64,000 nucleotides of DNA, from contig DKFM01000011.1 of NCBI GenBank assembly GCA_002452815.1, positions 1 through 64,000 on the forward strand, written 5' to 3'. The notes below the pieces were generated by a model, which searched no databases, was not told where the DNA came from, and was given only the letters and a program-made list of their open reading frames with translations. The translations under genes and the position numbers were made by a program. Below, one piece after another: positions 26,165 through 35,018 of the stretch; position 1 is the stretch's first letter; each line of letters begins with the position of its first letter. The stretch comes from Rhodobacteraceae bacterium UBA6796. Its GTDB lineage: Bacteria > Pseudomonadota > Alphaproteobacteria > Rhodobacterales > Rhodobacteraceae.

Positions 26165-26977
26165 TTATTGCTGCACCGACTCGAGGGCAACTGTGACATC
26201 GAGGCTCTCTTCGCCCGTGCCAAGTGCAATGCCCTTGATCGGCGCCGCGTCGCGGGCATCGAAGCCCGATCCCAGCCGGATATAGCGCCCGTCCGGGCAG
26301 CACTGATTGGCCGCGTCAAACCCGATCCAGCCGATCCCCTGCACCCAGATTTCGGCCCAGGCATGGGCGGCCTCGTGCGGCTCGCCATCATCGCGCGCGA
26401 ACAGATAGCCCGAAACATAGCGCGCCGGCAGTTCCACCGCGCGGGCGCAGGCGATCAGCGCATGGGCATGATCCTGGCAGACCCCTTCGCCCAGGGCCAG
26501 CGCCTCGGCGGCGGTGGTATGGGCATGGGTCACGCCGGGCTTGTAGGCGATCGCCTCGGCCACGGCGCGCGACAAGCGATGCGCGCGGTCCAACCCGTCT
26601 TCGGCCCCCAAAACCGCCTCTTGCGCCAGCGTCTCCAGGCCATCGTCGATCCAGGTTGCGGTGGTTTCGCGCAGATAGGCGAAGGGCGAGACAGTTTCGC
26701 GATGCCCACGCAGGACACCCGCCATGTCAGTGGTTTCGACCTGCCCGGTCACGACGACCGTCACCTCGGACACCGGACCGCGCAGCGACCAGCCTTCGAC
26801 ACGGTCTCCGGCACCGTCCCGAAAACTGCCGCCTTTGACGCCGCCGTCGACCGCGACATCCCAGTTGATGATGCGCTGCCCGTCGAACCGCGAGGGGAAC
26901 AGCCGCAGCGACTGCACTGCGGACCGCATCGGCGCGTCATATTGGTAGGTGGTGACGTGATTGACCGTCAGGATCAT
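26165..26977 (-). CDS. Transglutaminase-like cysteine protease of the Anbu operon
   Basis: 270 residues. An N-terminal bacterial transglutaminase beta domain (LTVNHVTTYQYDAPMRSAVQ) precedes the papain-like core with Cys in GEGVCQDHAHA, His in AAHAWAEIWV and Asp in GFDAANQC, the catalytic triad. In bacteria such enzymes are usually peptidases or amidases rather than crosslinkers. Its start overlaps the alpha-E gene by 4 bases and Anbu begins 33 bases after its stop. In this context it is proposed to process isopeptide or peptide products of the ATP-grasp enzyme; that is inference. Confidence 0.93.
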   Translation of the reverse strand: MILTVNHVTTYQYDAPMRSAVQSLRLFPSRFDGQRIINWDVAVDGGVKGGSFRDGAGDRVEGWSLRGPVSEVTVVVTGQVETTDMAGVLRGHRETVSPFAYLRETTATWIDDGLETLAQEAVLGAEDGLDRAHRLSRAVAEAIAYKPGVTHAHTTAAEALALGEGVCQDHAHALIACARAVELPARYVSGYLFARDDGEPHEAAHAWAEIWVQGIGWIGFDAANQCCPDGRYIRLGSGFDARDAAPIKGIALGTGEESLDVTVALESVQQ

Positions 26978-27927
26978 CGCGCTTCTCCGCTCAGATAGGC
27001 GTGCTGCACCATTTCGGTCAATTCGCTGATCTCGCGGATGAACCGGGTCAGGAATTCATGCAGCCCCTCTTCGAAAATGTCCTCGATCCGGGTTTCCGAC
27101 AGCTCGCCCAACACCGCGCGCGCCCGCATCTGTGCCGGACCCGATTTGTGATAATCGCGCGCCAGCTGGTCCAGATGTTCCATCGCGGTTTCCGTGGCGG
27201 TAATCAGCGACCGCGGGCTTTGCCGGTTCAGGATCAGGAAATGTGCGATTTTTGCAGCCGTGATTTCGCCGCCATAGGCCCAATGGAAGGCGCGATGCGC
27301 CGAAAGCGCGCGCAGCAGCGTCTGCCACTGGTAGTTATCAAGCCCGGACCCCACAAAATCCAGCCGCGGCAGCAGGACATAATATTTCACATCCATCAGC
27401 CGCGCGGTGTTGTCGGCGCGCTCCAGCGCGAAGCCAAGGTTGAGGAAGTGATAGCCGTCGTTGCGCAGAAGCGTCGCATCCATCGCCCCGCGCACCATCG
27501 CCGCCTGCCGGTTGACCCATTCGGTCAGCTCGGTCAGCTCCAGTTCTGACCGCGCCTGCCGTTCCAGCTGACGCATTTCCTGAAACGCCATGTTCAGCGC
27601 GTCCCAGACCTGGCTGGTCATCGCCGTGCGCACGATGCGCGCGTTTTCTCGGGCCCGCTCGATGCAGCTGACAACTGAACTGGGGTTGTCACGGTCAAAG
27701 AACAGATAGCTTTCGATGTTGCGCTGCACCGGGTCGCCGTATTTCGCCGCAAAGCCTTCGGCCGTGCCCGAGGCCTGCAGCAGGCTTTCCCATTCGCTGC
27801 GATATCCGTGCCCGGCCGAGGGCATCAACGCGATCCGCGCGCCCACCTCCAGCAGCCGCGCCATGGTTTCCGCACGCTCGATGTAACGCGCAATCCAGAA
27901 AAGGTTTTCCGCCGTCCGGCTTAGCAT
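26974..27927 (-). CDS. Alpha-E domain protein of the Anbu operon
   Basis: 317 residues, almost entirely helical, beginning MLSRTAENLFWIARYIERAE, the standard alpha-E opening; other family pieces are RLLEVGARIALMP, YLFFDRDNPSSV and RADNTARLMDVKYYVLLP. The domain has no assigned biochemical activity but almost always accompanies circularly permuted ATP-grasp and transglutaminase-like proteins. It lies 6 bases after the ATP-grasp stop and overlaps the transglutaminase start by 4 bases, so the three are tightly coupled. Confidence 0.93.
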   Translation of the reverse strand: MLSRTAENLFWIARYIERAETMARLLEVGARIALMPSAGHGYRSEWESLLQASGTAEGFAAKYGDPVQRNIESYLFFDRDNPSSVVSCIERARENARIVRTAMTSQVWDALNMAFQEMRQLERQARSELELTELTEWVNRQAAMVRGAMDATLLRNDGYHFLNLGFALERADNTARLMDVKYYVLLPRLDFVGSGLDNYQWQTLLRALSAHRAFHWAYGGEITAAKIAHFLILNRQSPRSLITATETAMEHLDQLARDYHKSGPAQMRARAVLGELSETRIEDIFEEGLHEFLTRFIREISELTEMVQHAYLSGEAR

Positions 27928-27933
27928 GTCAGT

Positions 27934-29346
27934 TCACTCCGCCAGAACCCAGGTATCCTTGACCCCGCCGCCCTGCGACGAGTTCACCACAAGCGAGCCT
28001 TCGGTCAGCGCCACGCGGGTCAGACCGCCCGGCACCAGCTCGATCTTTTCGCCAACCAGACAATAGGGCCGCAGATCGACGTGACGCGGCGCGATGCCTT
28101 CCTCGACGAAGGTCGGCGTGGTCGACAGCGCCAGCGTCGGCTGGGCGATGTAATTGCCGGGGTCTTCCTCGATCTTCAGACGGAAATGCTCGATCTGGTC
28201 CTTGGTCGCCTTCGGCCCCACCAGCATGCCATACCCGCCCGATCCGTGGACCTCTTTCACCACCAGTTCGGGCAGATGCGAGAGCACATATTTCTTGTCC
28301 TCTTCCTTACCGCACTGCCAGGTCGGCACGTTCTGCAAAAGCGGCTCTTCGCCCAGATAGAAGCGGATCATGTCGGGCACGAAGGTATAGATCGCCTTGT
28401 CATCGGCCACCCCTGCCCCCGGCGCCGAGGTGATCGTGACCCCGCCGGAGCGGTAGACATCCATCAGACCCGGCACCCCCAGCATCGAGTCAGGGCGGAA
28501 GCACAGCGGGTCGAGGAAACTGTCGTCGATGCGCCGATAGATCACGTCGAGCTTCTTGGGCCCTTCGGTCGTGCGCATCCAGACGAAACCGCCCTCGACG
28601 AACAGATCCGCGCCCTCGACCAGTTCGACCCCCATCAGATCGGCCAGGAAGCTGTGTTCGTAATAGGCCGAGTTGAAATGCCCCGGCGTCAGAATCGCGA
28701 TCGTCGGGTCGCGGTCGCATTTCGCGGGCGCGACCGAGGCCAGCGTGCGGCGCAGCGCATCGGCATAGCCGTCGACCGGCTCGATCCGGTTTTCACGAAA
28801 CAGCGCGGGGAACATCCGCATCATGATCTCGCGGTTTTCCAGCATGTAGCTGACGCCCGAGGGCGTGCGGCAGTTGTCTTCCAGAACGAAAAATTCGTCC
28901 GGTCCGGTGCGCACCAGGTCAATGCCGACGATATGGCTATAGATCCCGCGCGGCGGGGTGAAGCCGGTCACCGCGCGCTCAAAGGCTTCGTTCTGATAGA
29001 CCAGACGTGCCGGGATCTTGCCCGCGCGCACGATCTCGCCGCGGCCATATACATCCAGCAGAAAGGCGTTCAGGGCGCGGGCGCGTTGCTTGATGCCACG
29101 CTCCAGCTTGCGCCATTCGAACTGTGTGAAGACGCGCGGGAACATGTCGAACGGGATCAGGCGATCCGGGTCGCCCCCTTCGCCGTAGACCGCAAAGGTG
29201 ATCCCGATGCGGCGGAACAACGCCTCGGCCTCGGCCTGTTTCATCTGCCGCAATTCGGCGGGCATTGCGCGGGTCCAGTTCTCGAGCCGGGCATAGGGCT
29301 CGCGAACTTTGCCGCCATCATACATTTCATTGAAGAAGTTGGTCAT
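27934..29346 (-). CDS. Circularly permuted ATP-grasp ligase of the Anbu operon
   Basis: 470 residues. Family segments are MYDGGKVREPYARLENW, MFPRVFTQFEW, the FFVLEDNCRTPSGVSYMLEN metal/ATP site, VKEVHGSGGYGMLVGP (ATP-grasp glycine loop) and YIAQPTLALSTTPTF. The family is predicted to form amide bonds between carboxylates and amines, as in glutathionylspermidine-synthetase-related enzymes, and has been proposed to make or attach a peptide tag. It is the first gene of the operon; 252 bases upstream separate it from the divergent pepF, leaving room for the promoter. Confidence 0.93.
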   Translation of the reverse strand: MTNFFNEMYDGGKVREPYARLENWTRAMPAELRQMKQAEAEALFRRIGITFAVYGEGGDPDRLIPFDMFPRVFTQFEWRKLERGIKQRARALNAFLLDVYGRGEIVRAGKIPARLVYQNEAFERAVTGFTPPRGIYSHIVGIDLVRTGPDEFFVLEDNCRTPSGVSYMLENREIMMRMFPALFRENRIEPVDGYADALRRTLASVAPAKCDRDPTIAILTPGHFNSAYYEHSFLADLMGVELVEGADLFVEGGFVWMRTTEGPKKLDVIYRRIDDSFLDPLCFRPDSMLGVPGLMDVYRSGGVTITSAPGAGVADDKAIYTFVPDMIRFYLGEEPLLQNVPTWQCGKEEDKKYVLSHLPELVVKEVHGSGGYGMLVGPKATKDQIEHFRLKIEEDPGNYIAQPTLALSTTPTFVEEGIAPRHVDLRPYCLVGEKIELVPGGLTRVALTEGSLVVNSSQGGGVKDTWVLAE

Positions 29347-29598
29347 TCGCCTTGATTCCTCCGGCCTTGGGTCGAGCTTAGGCAGCGCCCGAAAGGAGGA
29401 AAAGTGGCGCCGAAGTGTTAACGCCGTTCAGTCGCAAGAAATTGCCTTGAAAATAGGACAATGCATATATTTTAATCATCCAGCGTCCATTCTGGTGGGT
29501 GGACGCCCCGGTTCCCCGGTGCCCGATGGGGGTGCCGGGCCTTGCACCGCCCCCCTGCCACCCCCTATCTGTTGGGCAACACGCAACACGAGGACGCC

Positions 29599-31416
29599 AT
29601 GACCCTGACCCTGCCGACACCCGTTTTTGATGCCAATGCCAGCGCGGGGGCCTTCGGCGATCTGCCCGACTGGGATCTGAGCGATCTGTATACCGCCCCC
29701 GATGCCCCCGAATTTGCCCGCGACATGGAGTGGCTCGAACGCGCCTGTGCGGAGTTTGCGGCCGATTACGAAGGCAAGCTGGCCGGGCTCGACGCGGCGG
29801 CCATGGCCGAATGCATCCATCGTTATGAGGCGATCGAAACCACCGCCGGGCGGATCATGTCCTATGCGGGCCTGCGCTATTACCAGAACACCACCGATGC
29901 CGGCTGCGCCAAATTCCTGGCCGACGCGCAGGACAAGATCACCAATTTCACCACGCCGCTGGTGTTCTTCAGCCTGGAATTCAACCGCATCGAGGACGCC
30001 ACCTATGCGACCGTCTTCGCCGATCCGGCCGTGGCGCGCTACAAGCCCGTCTTCGACCGGATGCGCGCGATGAAGCCGCACCAACTGTCCGACGAGATGG
30101 AGAAATTCCTGCACGACCAGTCGGTTGTCGGCGCCGCCGCATGGAACCGGCTGTTTGATGAAACCACGGCCGGGCTGGAATTCACCGTGCAGGGCGAGGT
30201 GCTGAGCCTGGAAGCGACCACCACGCTCTTGTCGGATCACGACCGCGCCAAGCGCGAGGCGGCGGCGCGCGAATTGGCGCGGATCTTCGGGGAAAACATC
30301 AAGCTGTTCGCCCGGGTCCACAACACGCTGGCCAAGGAAAAGGAAATCGAGGACCGCTGGCGCAAGATGCCCACGCCGCAATACGGCCGCCATCTGGCCA
30401 ACGATGTCGAACCCGAGGTGGTCGAGGCGCTGCGCAATGCGGTGGTGGCGGCCTACCCGCGGCTTTCGCACCGTTATTATGCGCTGAAGGCTAAATGGCT
30501 GGGGCTCGACAAGCTGCAGGTGTGGGACCGCAACGCCCCCCTGCCTGCCGAATCCCCGCGTCCGATCCAATGGGACGAGGCCCGCGAAACGGTGATGTCG
30601 GCCTATGCCGCCTTCGCGCCGGAAATGGCCGAGATCGCCGCGCCCTTCTTCGACAAGGGCTGGATCGACGCGGGCGTGAAGCCGGGCAAGGCGCCGGGGG
30701 CCTTTGCCCATCCGACCGTGACCACGGTGCATCCCTATATCTTGCTGAACTACCTGGGCAAGCCGCGCGACGTGATGACCCTTGCGCATGAACTGGGCCA
30801 TGGCGTGCATCAGGTGCTGGCCGCGGATCAGGGCGAGCTGCTGGCGTCAACGCCGCTGACGCTGGCCGAAACCGCCTCGGTCTTTGGCGAGATGCTGACC
30901 TTCCGCAAGCTGCTGGAGGGCGCCAAGACCCCGGCCGAGCGCAAGACCCTGCTGGCGGGCAAGGTCGAGGACATGATCAACACCGTTGTGCGCCAGATCG
31001 CGTTCTACGATTTCGAATGCAAGCTGCACGCCGCCCGCGCCCAGGGCGAGCTGACGCCGGACGACATCAACGCGCTGTGGATGTCGGTGCAGGCCGAAAG
31101 CCTGGGGCCGGTGTTCGAGTTCATGCCGGGATACGAAACCTTCTGGTCCTACATCCCGCACTTCGTGCACTCGCCCTTCTACGTCTATGCCTATGCCTTC
31201 GGCGACGGTCTGGTGAACGCGCTTTATGCCGCCTATGCCGACGGCCTGCCGGGGTTCGAAGAGAAGTATTTCGCGATGCTCCGCGCCGGTGGCTCGATGC
31301 ATCACAAGGATCTGCTGGCCCCCTTCGGGCTGGATGCCACCGACCCCGCGTTCTGGGACAAGGGGCTGAGCATGATCGCCGGGCTGATCGACGAGCTGGA
31401 GGCGCTGGAAGACTAA
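29599..31416 (+). CDS. pepF: Oligoendopeptidase F (M3 metallopeptidase)
   Basis: 605 residues. The zinc motif HELGH is at residues 397-401 and the third ligand Glu lies in ETASVFGEML, as in M3 enzymes; the PepF/M3 N-terminal helical lobe begins DWDLSDLYTAPDAPEFARD. It degrades peptides of roughly 7-17 residues in the cytoplasm. The ATG at 29599 follows ACGAGGA by 4 bases; upstream sequence in frame is low-complexity. It is divergent from the Anbu operon, a second peptide-processing function side by side, though no functional link is shown. Confidence 0.93.
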   Translation: MTLTLPTPVFDANASAGAFGDLPDWDLSDLYTAPDAPEFARDMEWLERACAEFAADYEGKLAGLDAAAMAECIHRYEAIETTAGRIMSYAGLRYYQNTTDAGCAKFLADAQDKITNFTTPLVFFSLEFNRIEDATYATVFADPAVARYKPVFDRMRAMKPHQLSDEMEKFLHDQSVVGAAAWNRLFDETTAGLEFTVQGEVLSLEATTTLLSDHDRAKREAAARELARIFGENIKLFARVHNTLAKEKEIEDRWRKMPTPQYGRHLANDVEPEVVEALRNAVVAAYPRLSHRYYALKAKWLGLDKLQVWDRNAPLPAESPRPIQWDEARETVMSAYAAFAPEMAEIAAPFFDKGWIDAGVKPGKAPGAFAHPTVTTVHPYILLNYLGKPRDVMTLAHELGHGVHQVLAADQGELLASTPLTLAETASVFGEMLTFRKLLEGAKTPAERKTLLAGKVEDMINTVVRQIAFYDFECKLHAARAQGELTPDDINALWMSVQAESLGPVFEFMPGYETFWSYIPHFVHSPFYVYAYAFGDGLVNALYAAYADGLPGFEEKYFAMLRAGGSMHHKDLLAPFGLDATDPAFWDKGLSMIAGLIDELEALED

Positions 31417-31465
31417 CGCCACGGCAGCGCGCAGCCCGGTTTGCGGGCGGCCAAACCCCTGATAG

Positions 31466-31491
31466 CCTCCCCGCAAACGGGGAGGTTTTTT
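31466..31491 (+). terminator. Terminator-like hairpin containing the dipeptidase ribosome-binding site
   Basis: CCTCCCC (31466-31472), loop GCAAAC, GGGGAGG (31479-31485), then six T (31486-31491), one C, and the ATG at 31493. It has every feature of an intrinsic terminator for pepF, yet the 3' arm is also the Shine-Dalgarno sequence of the next gene, 7 bases from its start. Confidence 0.85.
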
Positions 31492-31492
31492 C

Positions 31493-32662
31493 ATGGCATA
31501 TGGTTGGCTGAAGGGCATTGCGGGGGTGGCCGCTTTGGGGGCTGTGGGGTTTTTCACCTTCGCCCCCGGCGTGGTCGAGAACGGGCAGAACAGCGTGATG
31601 GCGCATGCCCCCTGGCCGGTTTCGGCCGAGGCGGCGGCGCTGCATGCGGGGCTGGTGGTTGGTGACTGGCATTCCGACGCGTTGCTGTGGGACCGCGACC
31701 TGACCGAACGCAGCCCGCGCGGCCATGTCGACCTGCCGCGCCTGCGGGCGGGCAATGTGGCGGTGCAGGTTTTCACCACCGTCACCAAAAGCCCCAAGGG
31801 CCAGAATTACGATCACAATTCCGCCGATGCCGCCGACAATATCACGCCCCTGGTGATCGCCGAACTGCGCCCGCCGAAGACATGGTTCAACCTGACCGAA
31901 CGCGCGCTGGATCAGGCCGCACGGCTGAACGCCACCGCCGCGCGCGCGCCCGATCAGTTGCGGATGATCCGCAGCAAATCCGATCTGACCGATCTGCTGG
32001 CCGCGCGCGCGGCGGGCGCGCAGACGGTGGGCGGCATTCTGGGGGCCGAGGGCGCGCATGCGCTGTCGGGCGAGATCGTCAATCTCGGGCGGCTTTACGA
32101 TGCCGGGTTCCGGCTCGTCGGATTGACGCATTTCTTCGACAACGAACTGGGCGGCAGCCTGCATGGCGCCGAGGACCGGGGGCTGACCGATTTCGGGCGT
32201 CAGGTGGTGGCCGAACTGGTCGCGCGCGACATGGTGATCGACCTTGCCCATGCGTCCGAGCAAATGGCGCGGGATGTGCTGGCGATCCCGGGCACCCGGC
32301 CGATCGTGTCGCACACCGGCATTCACGGCGTCTGCCCGGTCAAGCGCAACTACCCCGACGATCTGATGCAGGCGATTGTCGCGAAAGGCGGGGTGGTCGG
32401 CATCGGCTACTGGGCCGATGTGACCTGCGATGCGACCCCTGCGGGCGTCGCCGCCAGCATCAAGGCCGCCGTCGCCTTGCTGGGCGAAGATCACGTCTCG
32501 CTCGGCTCGGATTTCGACGGCGCGGTGGAAACCGGGTTCGACAGTTCGGAACTGGCCGCACTGACACAGGCGCTGATGGATGCGGGCCTGTCCGCGCCGG
32601 TGATCGCCAAGGTGATGGGCGGCAACATGATGCGCTATCTGGCCGAAACCCTGCCCGACTGA
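31493..32662 (+). CDS. Membrane dipeptidase (M19, renal dipeptidase family), membrane-anchored
   Basis: 389 residues. The N-terminus MAYGWLKGIAGVAALGAVGF is a signal anchor or signal peptide. The M19 core starts with GDWHSDALLWDRD (His/Asp zinc ligands) and continues with GAEGAHALSG, LTHFFDNELGGS, IDLAHASEQM, SHTGIHGVCP and SLGSDFDGAVETG. These metallo-hydrolases cleave dipeptides, including some with D-residues, at the periplasmic face. The start is supported by GGGGAGG, which is embedded in a terminator hairpin, so expression probably depends on readthrough or on melting of the hairpin. Confidence 0.92.
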   Translation: MAYGWLKGIAGVAALGAVGFFTFAPGVVENGQNSVMAHAPWPVSAEAAALHAGLVVGDWHSDALLWDRDLTERSPRGHVDLPRLRAGNVAVQVFTTVTKSPKGQNYDHNSADAADNITPLVIAELRPPKTWFNLTERALDQAARLNATAARAPDQLRMIRSKSDLTDLLAARAAGAQTVGGILGAEGAHALSGEIVNLGRLYDAGFRLVGLTHFFDNELGGSLHGAEDRGLTDFGRQVVAELVARDMVIDLAHASEQMARDVLAIPGTRPIVSHTGIHGVCPVKRNYPDDLMQAIVAKGGVVGIGYWADVTCDATPAGVAASIKAAVALLGEDHVSLGSDFDGAVETGFDSSELAALTQALMDAGLSAPVIAKVMGGNMMRYLAETLPD

Positions 32663-32671
32663 GCCGCCTGC

Positions 32672-32694
32672 GCCCCCGGCCGCAAACCGGGGGC
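32672..32694. terminator. Hairpin between convergent dipeptidase and Hint-domain genes
   Basis: A perfect 8-bp GC stem GCCCCCGG / CCGGGGGC with a 7-base loop. It sits exactly in the 35-base gap between converging stops and can fold in both transcripts; no T-run on either side, so efficiency is uncertain. Confidence 0.55.
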
Positions 32695-32697
32695 AGC

Positions 32698-33510
32698 TCA
32701 GCCCAGAACGCCCTCGACCTCGAACCGCGTCAGGCGGGGATGGGCCAGCGGCCCGAACCCGGCCAGCGTCGGCATCTGCGGAAACAGCGCCGCGAACAGC
32801 GATAACATGCGCGGGGCAATCATCTCGGCGATCCCCTCGCCGGGGTGATAGCTCTCGATCTCCAGCCCCGCGACGCGCAGCGACCCATGACGGGCCAGCA
32901 CCACATGGAACATCGGCACCGGGGCAACAGGGGTCAGCTCGATCACGCCAACCCCGTCGACGAAGGCCCGCGCGGGCACATAGGCCGCCTCCAGGCCCAA
33001 CTGCGCGCGCAGCCGCGTGTCACGCAGGCAAATCCGCGCGCGCGGCCCCAGCATCAGATCGGGCATCGGACGGCCCAGCCCCAGGGACTCGGCGGTGATC
33101 CGCGTCAGGGTCACTTGGTCATCGGGGTGCGGGGTGGTCGCGCGCGGATAGGCCATCATCGAACCAACCCAGGTCACGGTCTCGCTGCGCCCTTCGGCAG
33201 TCAGCACCCGCGTGCCGGGCTGCAGGTCTTCGACCGCGACGGGGCCGAACTCGGTCTGAATCAGCGATCCACGCGCCAAGGCGGAAAATGCCTCTTCGAA
33301 CAGCGGCGTTGCAGGGGCCAGCCGGGTCGAAGTTTCGATATCCCCCTGCGGGGTGAGCCAGGCGGCCTCGTAGCGACGCGTCAGAGGCATGGCGCGCAGA
33401 GGCCGCCCGTCAACAGGAACCGTGGCACGCCCAAGGCGCGCCGCAACATTTACTGCCGGGTCCAGGTCGGACGGGATGCGCCCGACCGTGGAACGGTGAG
33501 GATACGACAT
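32698..33510 (-). CDS. Hint (hedgehog/intein) domain protein lacking the catalytic cysteine
   Basis: 270 residues. Residues about 77-215 match the Hint_2 domain common in Rhodobacteraceae: GSLIQTEFGPVAVEDLQPGT and RVLTAEGRSETVTWVG, then DLMLGPRARICLRD and VIELTPVAPVPMFHVVLARH. In active members the domain opens with Cys-Phe-x-x-Gly-Thr; here the equivalent is ALARGS, so the nucleophile is Ala77 and self-splicing or cleavage is not expected. No signal peptide or calcium-binding repeats are seen, although many relatives carry RTX repeats. A degenerate or structural role is likely. Confidence 0.85.
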   Translation of the reverse strand: MSYPHRSTVGRIPSDLDPAVNVAARLGRATVPVDGRPLRAMPLTRRYEAAWLTPQGDIETSTRLAPATPLFEEAFSALARGSLIQTEFGPVAVEDLQPGTRVLTAEGRSETVTWVGSMMAYPRATTPHPDDQVTLTRITAESLGLGRPMPDLMLGPRARICLRDTRLRAQLGLEAAYVPARAFVDGVGVIELTPVAPVPMFHVVLARHGSLRVAGLEIESYHPGEGIAEMIAPRMLSLFAALFPQMPTLAGFGPLAHPRLTRFEVEGVLG

Positions 33511-33839
33511 GCGATCAGCCTTTCGGTCTGGTCACATCTGCCACGGCCCCCACCGGGTGCAGAGAGACAAGCCCAAGATGGCGTCTTTGCGCGGTTCCGT
33601 CAAACTTTTCAAAAGATTGGCCCCGGGGCGCGCGTCAATCTGCGGGCCGGCCGGGCGACTGTTTCGGCGGCAAAGCGCGGTGCCACACAGCCGCCGCAAT
33701 TGCCAAAATCCTGCCACGGTCTGACACGAATCATCGTGCTTTGCGCCCCCTGTGCCACGCGCAGGATGGCACCCGCGCACAAGCCAACCGGCCGGGAGTG
33801 GCAGCCCCCGGCCGGTGTGTCATCGTCTAGGGGAAAGTC
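33511..33839. other. 329-base intergenic region upstream of the Hint gene
   Basis: No supported gene. It contains a 10-bp perfect hairpin ACCGGCCGGG / CCCGGCCGGT (33787-33816) that could end transcription of the small gene at 33840, without a T-run. The side next to 33510 should carry the Hint gene promoter, but no clear -35/-10 pair is visible. Confidence 0.5.
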
Positions 33840-34013
33840 TCAGGACGCGCGCACGGCGCGGGCCGCCAGCGCACGCGGGATCATCCGCTCTTCCCGGCGC
33901 GCAATCGTTTCGGCACGACGCGCCCCCCGGGCCCAAGGCATCCGGGTCTCGCATTTGGCAGCCTCGGTCAGAGCCGATTTCATCCAGCGGGCGGTGGTGT
34001 TGGTCGCGGTCAT
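33840..34013 (-). CDS. Small basic protein of unknown function
   Basis: 57 residues starting MTATNTTARWMKSALTEAAK, Arg/Ala-rich (RMPWARGARRAETIARR, RALAARAVRAS) and strongly basic. An AGGAG lies 8 bases upstream of the ATG at 34013. No cysteine motif, signal peptide or membrane segment. I recall similar short basic proteins in related genomes but no function. The good ribosome-binding site and the flanking hairpin support a real gene. Confidence 0.6.
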   Translation of the reverse strand: MTATNTTARWMKSALTEAAKCETRMPWARGARRAETIARREERMIPRALAARAVRAS

Positions 34014-34253
34014 GGTCTGCTCCTGCTCTGCAGCTGTTAAGATCGGGTCTTGCGCCCGGATGAGGCAGGTATGACGGCCCATTGCGGCAAGGATTTGGCA
34101 GGAACGGAAAAATCTTGTGCACAAACCGCCCAGAATTATGGCGCAGGGATTGTTTCAAATTACGCACAAATCAACGGAATATCGCGGATTGACCGCATGG
34201 CCTGCCCTGATCGTGGCACAAACAAGGCAGAGCGCCCCTTGATCGCGCCACAA

Positions 34254-35015
34254 TCAGAGCCGGATCGCCGAAATCAACCGCCCGTAATCGGCTTCACCCA
34301 GATGAGTCGTGCGACGATAGGAATAGAACCGCTCGGGATCGGAATAGGTGCAGTGCCGCGTCCACTCCGCCACGCCGACCCCGGCTTCACGCAGCCGGTG
34401 CACACCGAACCCCGGCAGGTCGAACATCGGCTTGCCCTGCGGCCCACCGGAAAAGAACCGACCATAGTCCGGGTCTTCGGTCAGGAAGGTTTCCATGAAA
34501 TCGTGGCCGACCTCATAGGCACGCTGCGAAATGCACGGCCCGACCACGGCGACAATATCGCCGCGCGTGGCGCCCAGGGATTCCATGGCCTCGATCGTGG
34601 CCTCCAGCACGCCCTCCAGCGCGCCGCGCCAGCCCGCATGCGCAGCGCCCACAACGCCCGCGCGCCGGTCAGCCAGCAGCACCGGCTGGCAATCGGCGGT
34701 CAGCACGCTCAAAACCAGCCCGGGCGTCGCGGTGACCAGCGCATCGGCCTGCACCGGCGCATAGCTTGGCCCCGAAATCACGGCGACATCGGCCGAATGC
34801 ACCTGATGCACACCGATCAGCGCGGCAGGCGCCACCCCCATCGCCCCGGCAACCCGGTCACGATTGATGTTGACCGCCTGCGTCTGGTCGCTGGAACCGT
34901 GACCGCAGTTCAGACCGGCAAACACCCCCGAGGAGGCACCGCCCTTGCGGGTGAAAAACCCGTGGGAAACGCCGTCGAGTGCAGGCGAGGTCAGGATTTC
35001 AAGCTGTGCAGACAT
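34254..35015 (-). CDS. pgeF: Peptidoglycan editing factor PgeF / YfiH (laccase-domain protein)
   Basis: 253 residues. Family motifs are HGFFTRKGGASSGVFAGLNC, TADCQPVLLADRRAGVVGAA, HAGWRGALEGVLE and VGPCISQRAYEVG, giving the Cys/His metal site. PgeF removes wrongly incorporated L-Ser-type muropeptide precursors in E. coli; older annotation is multicopper polyphenol oxidase. The gene begins 3 bases after the stop of the midA-like gene in a run with lgt, so all three are probably one transcript. Confidence 0.93.
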   Translation of the reverse strand: MSAQLEILTSPALDGVSHGFFTRKGGASSGVFAGLNCGHGSSDQTQAVNINRDRVAGAMGVAPAALIGVHQVHSADVAVISGPSYAPVQADALVTATPGLVLSVLTADCQPVLLADRRAGVVGAAHAGWRGALEGVLEATIEAMESLGATRGDIVAVVGPCISQRAYEVGHDFMETFLTEDPDYGRFFSGGPQGKPMFDLPGFGVHRLREAGVGVAEWTRHCTYSDPERFYSYRRTTHLGEADYGRLISAIRL

Positions 35016-35018
35016 TCA

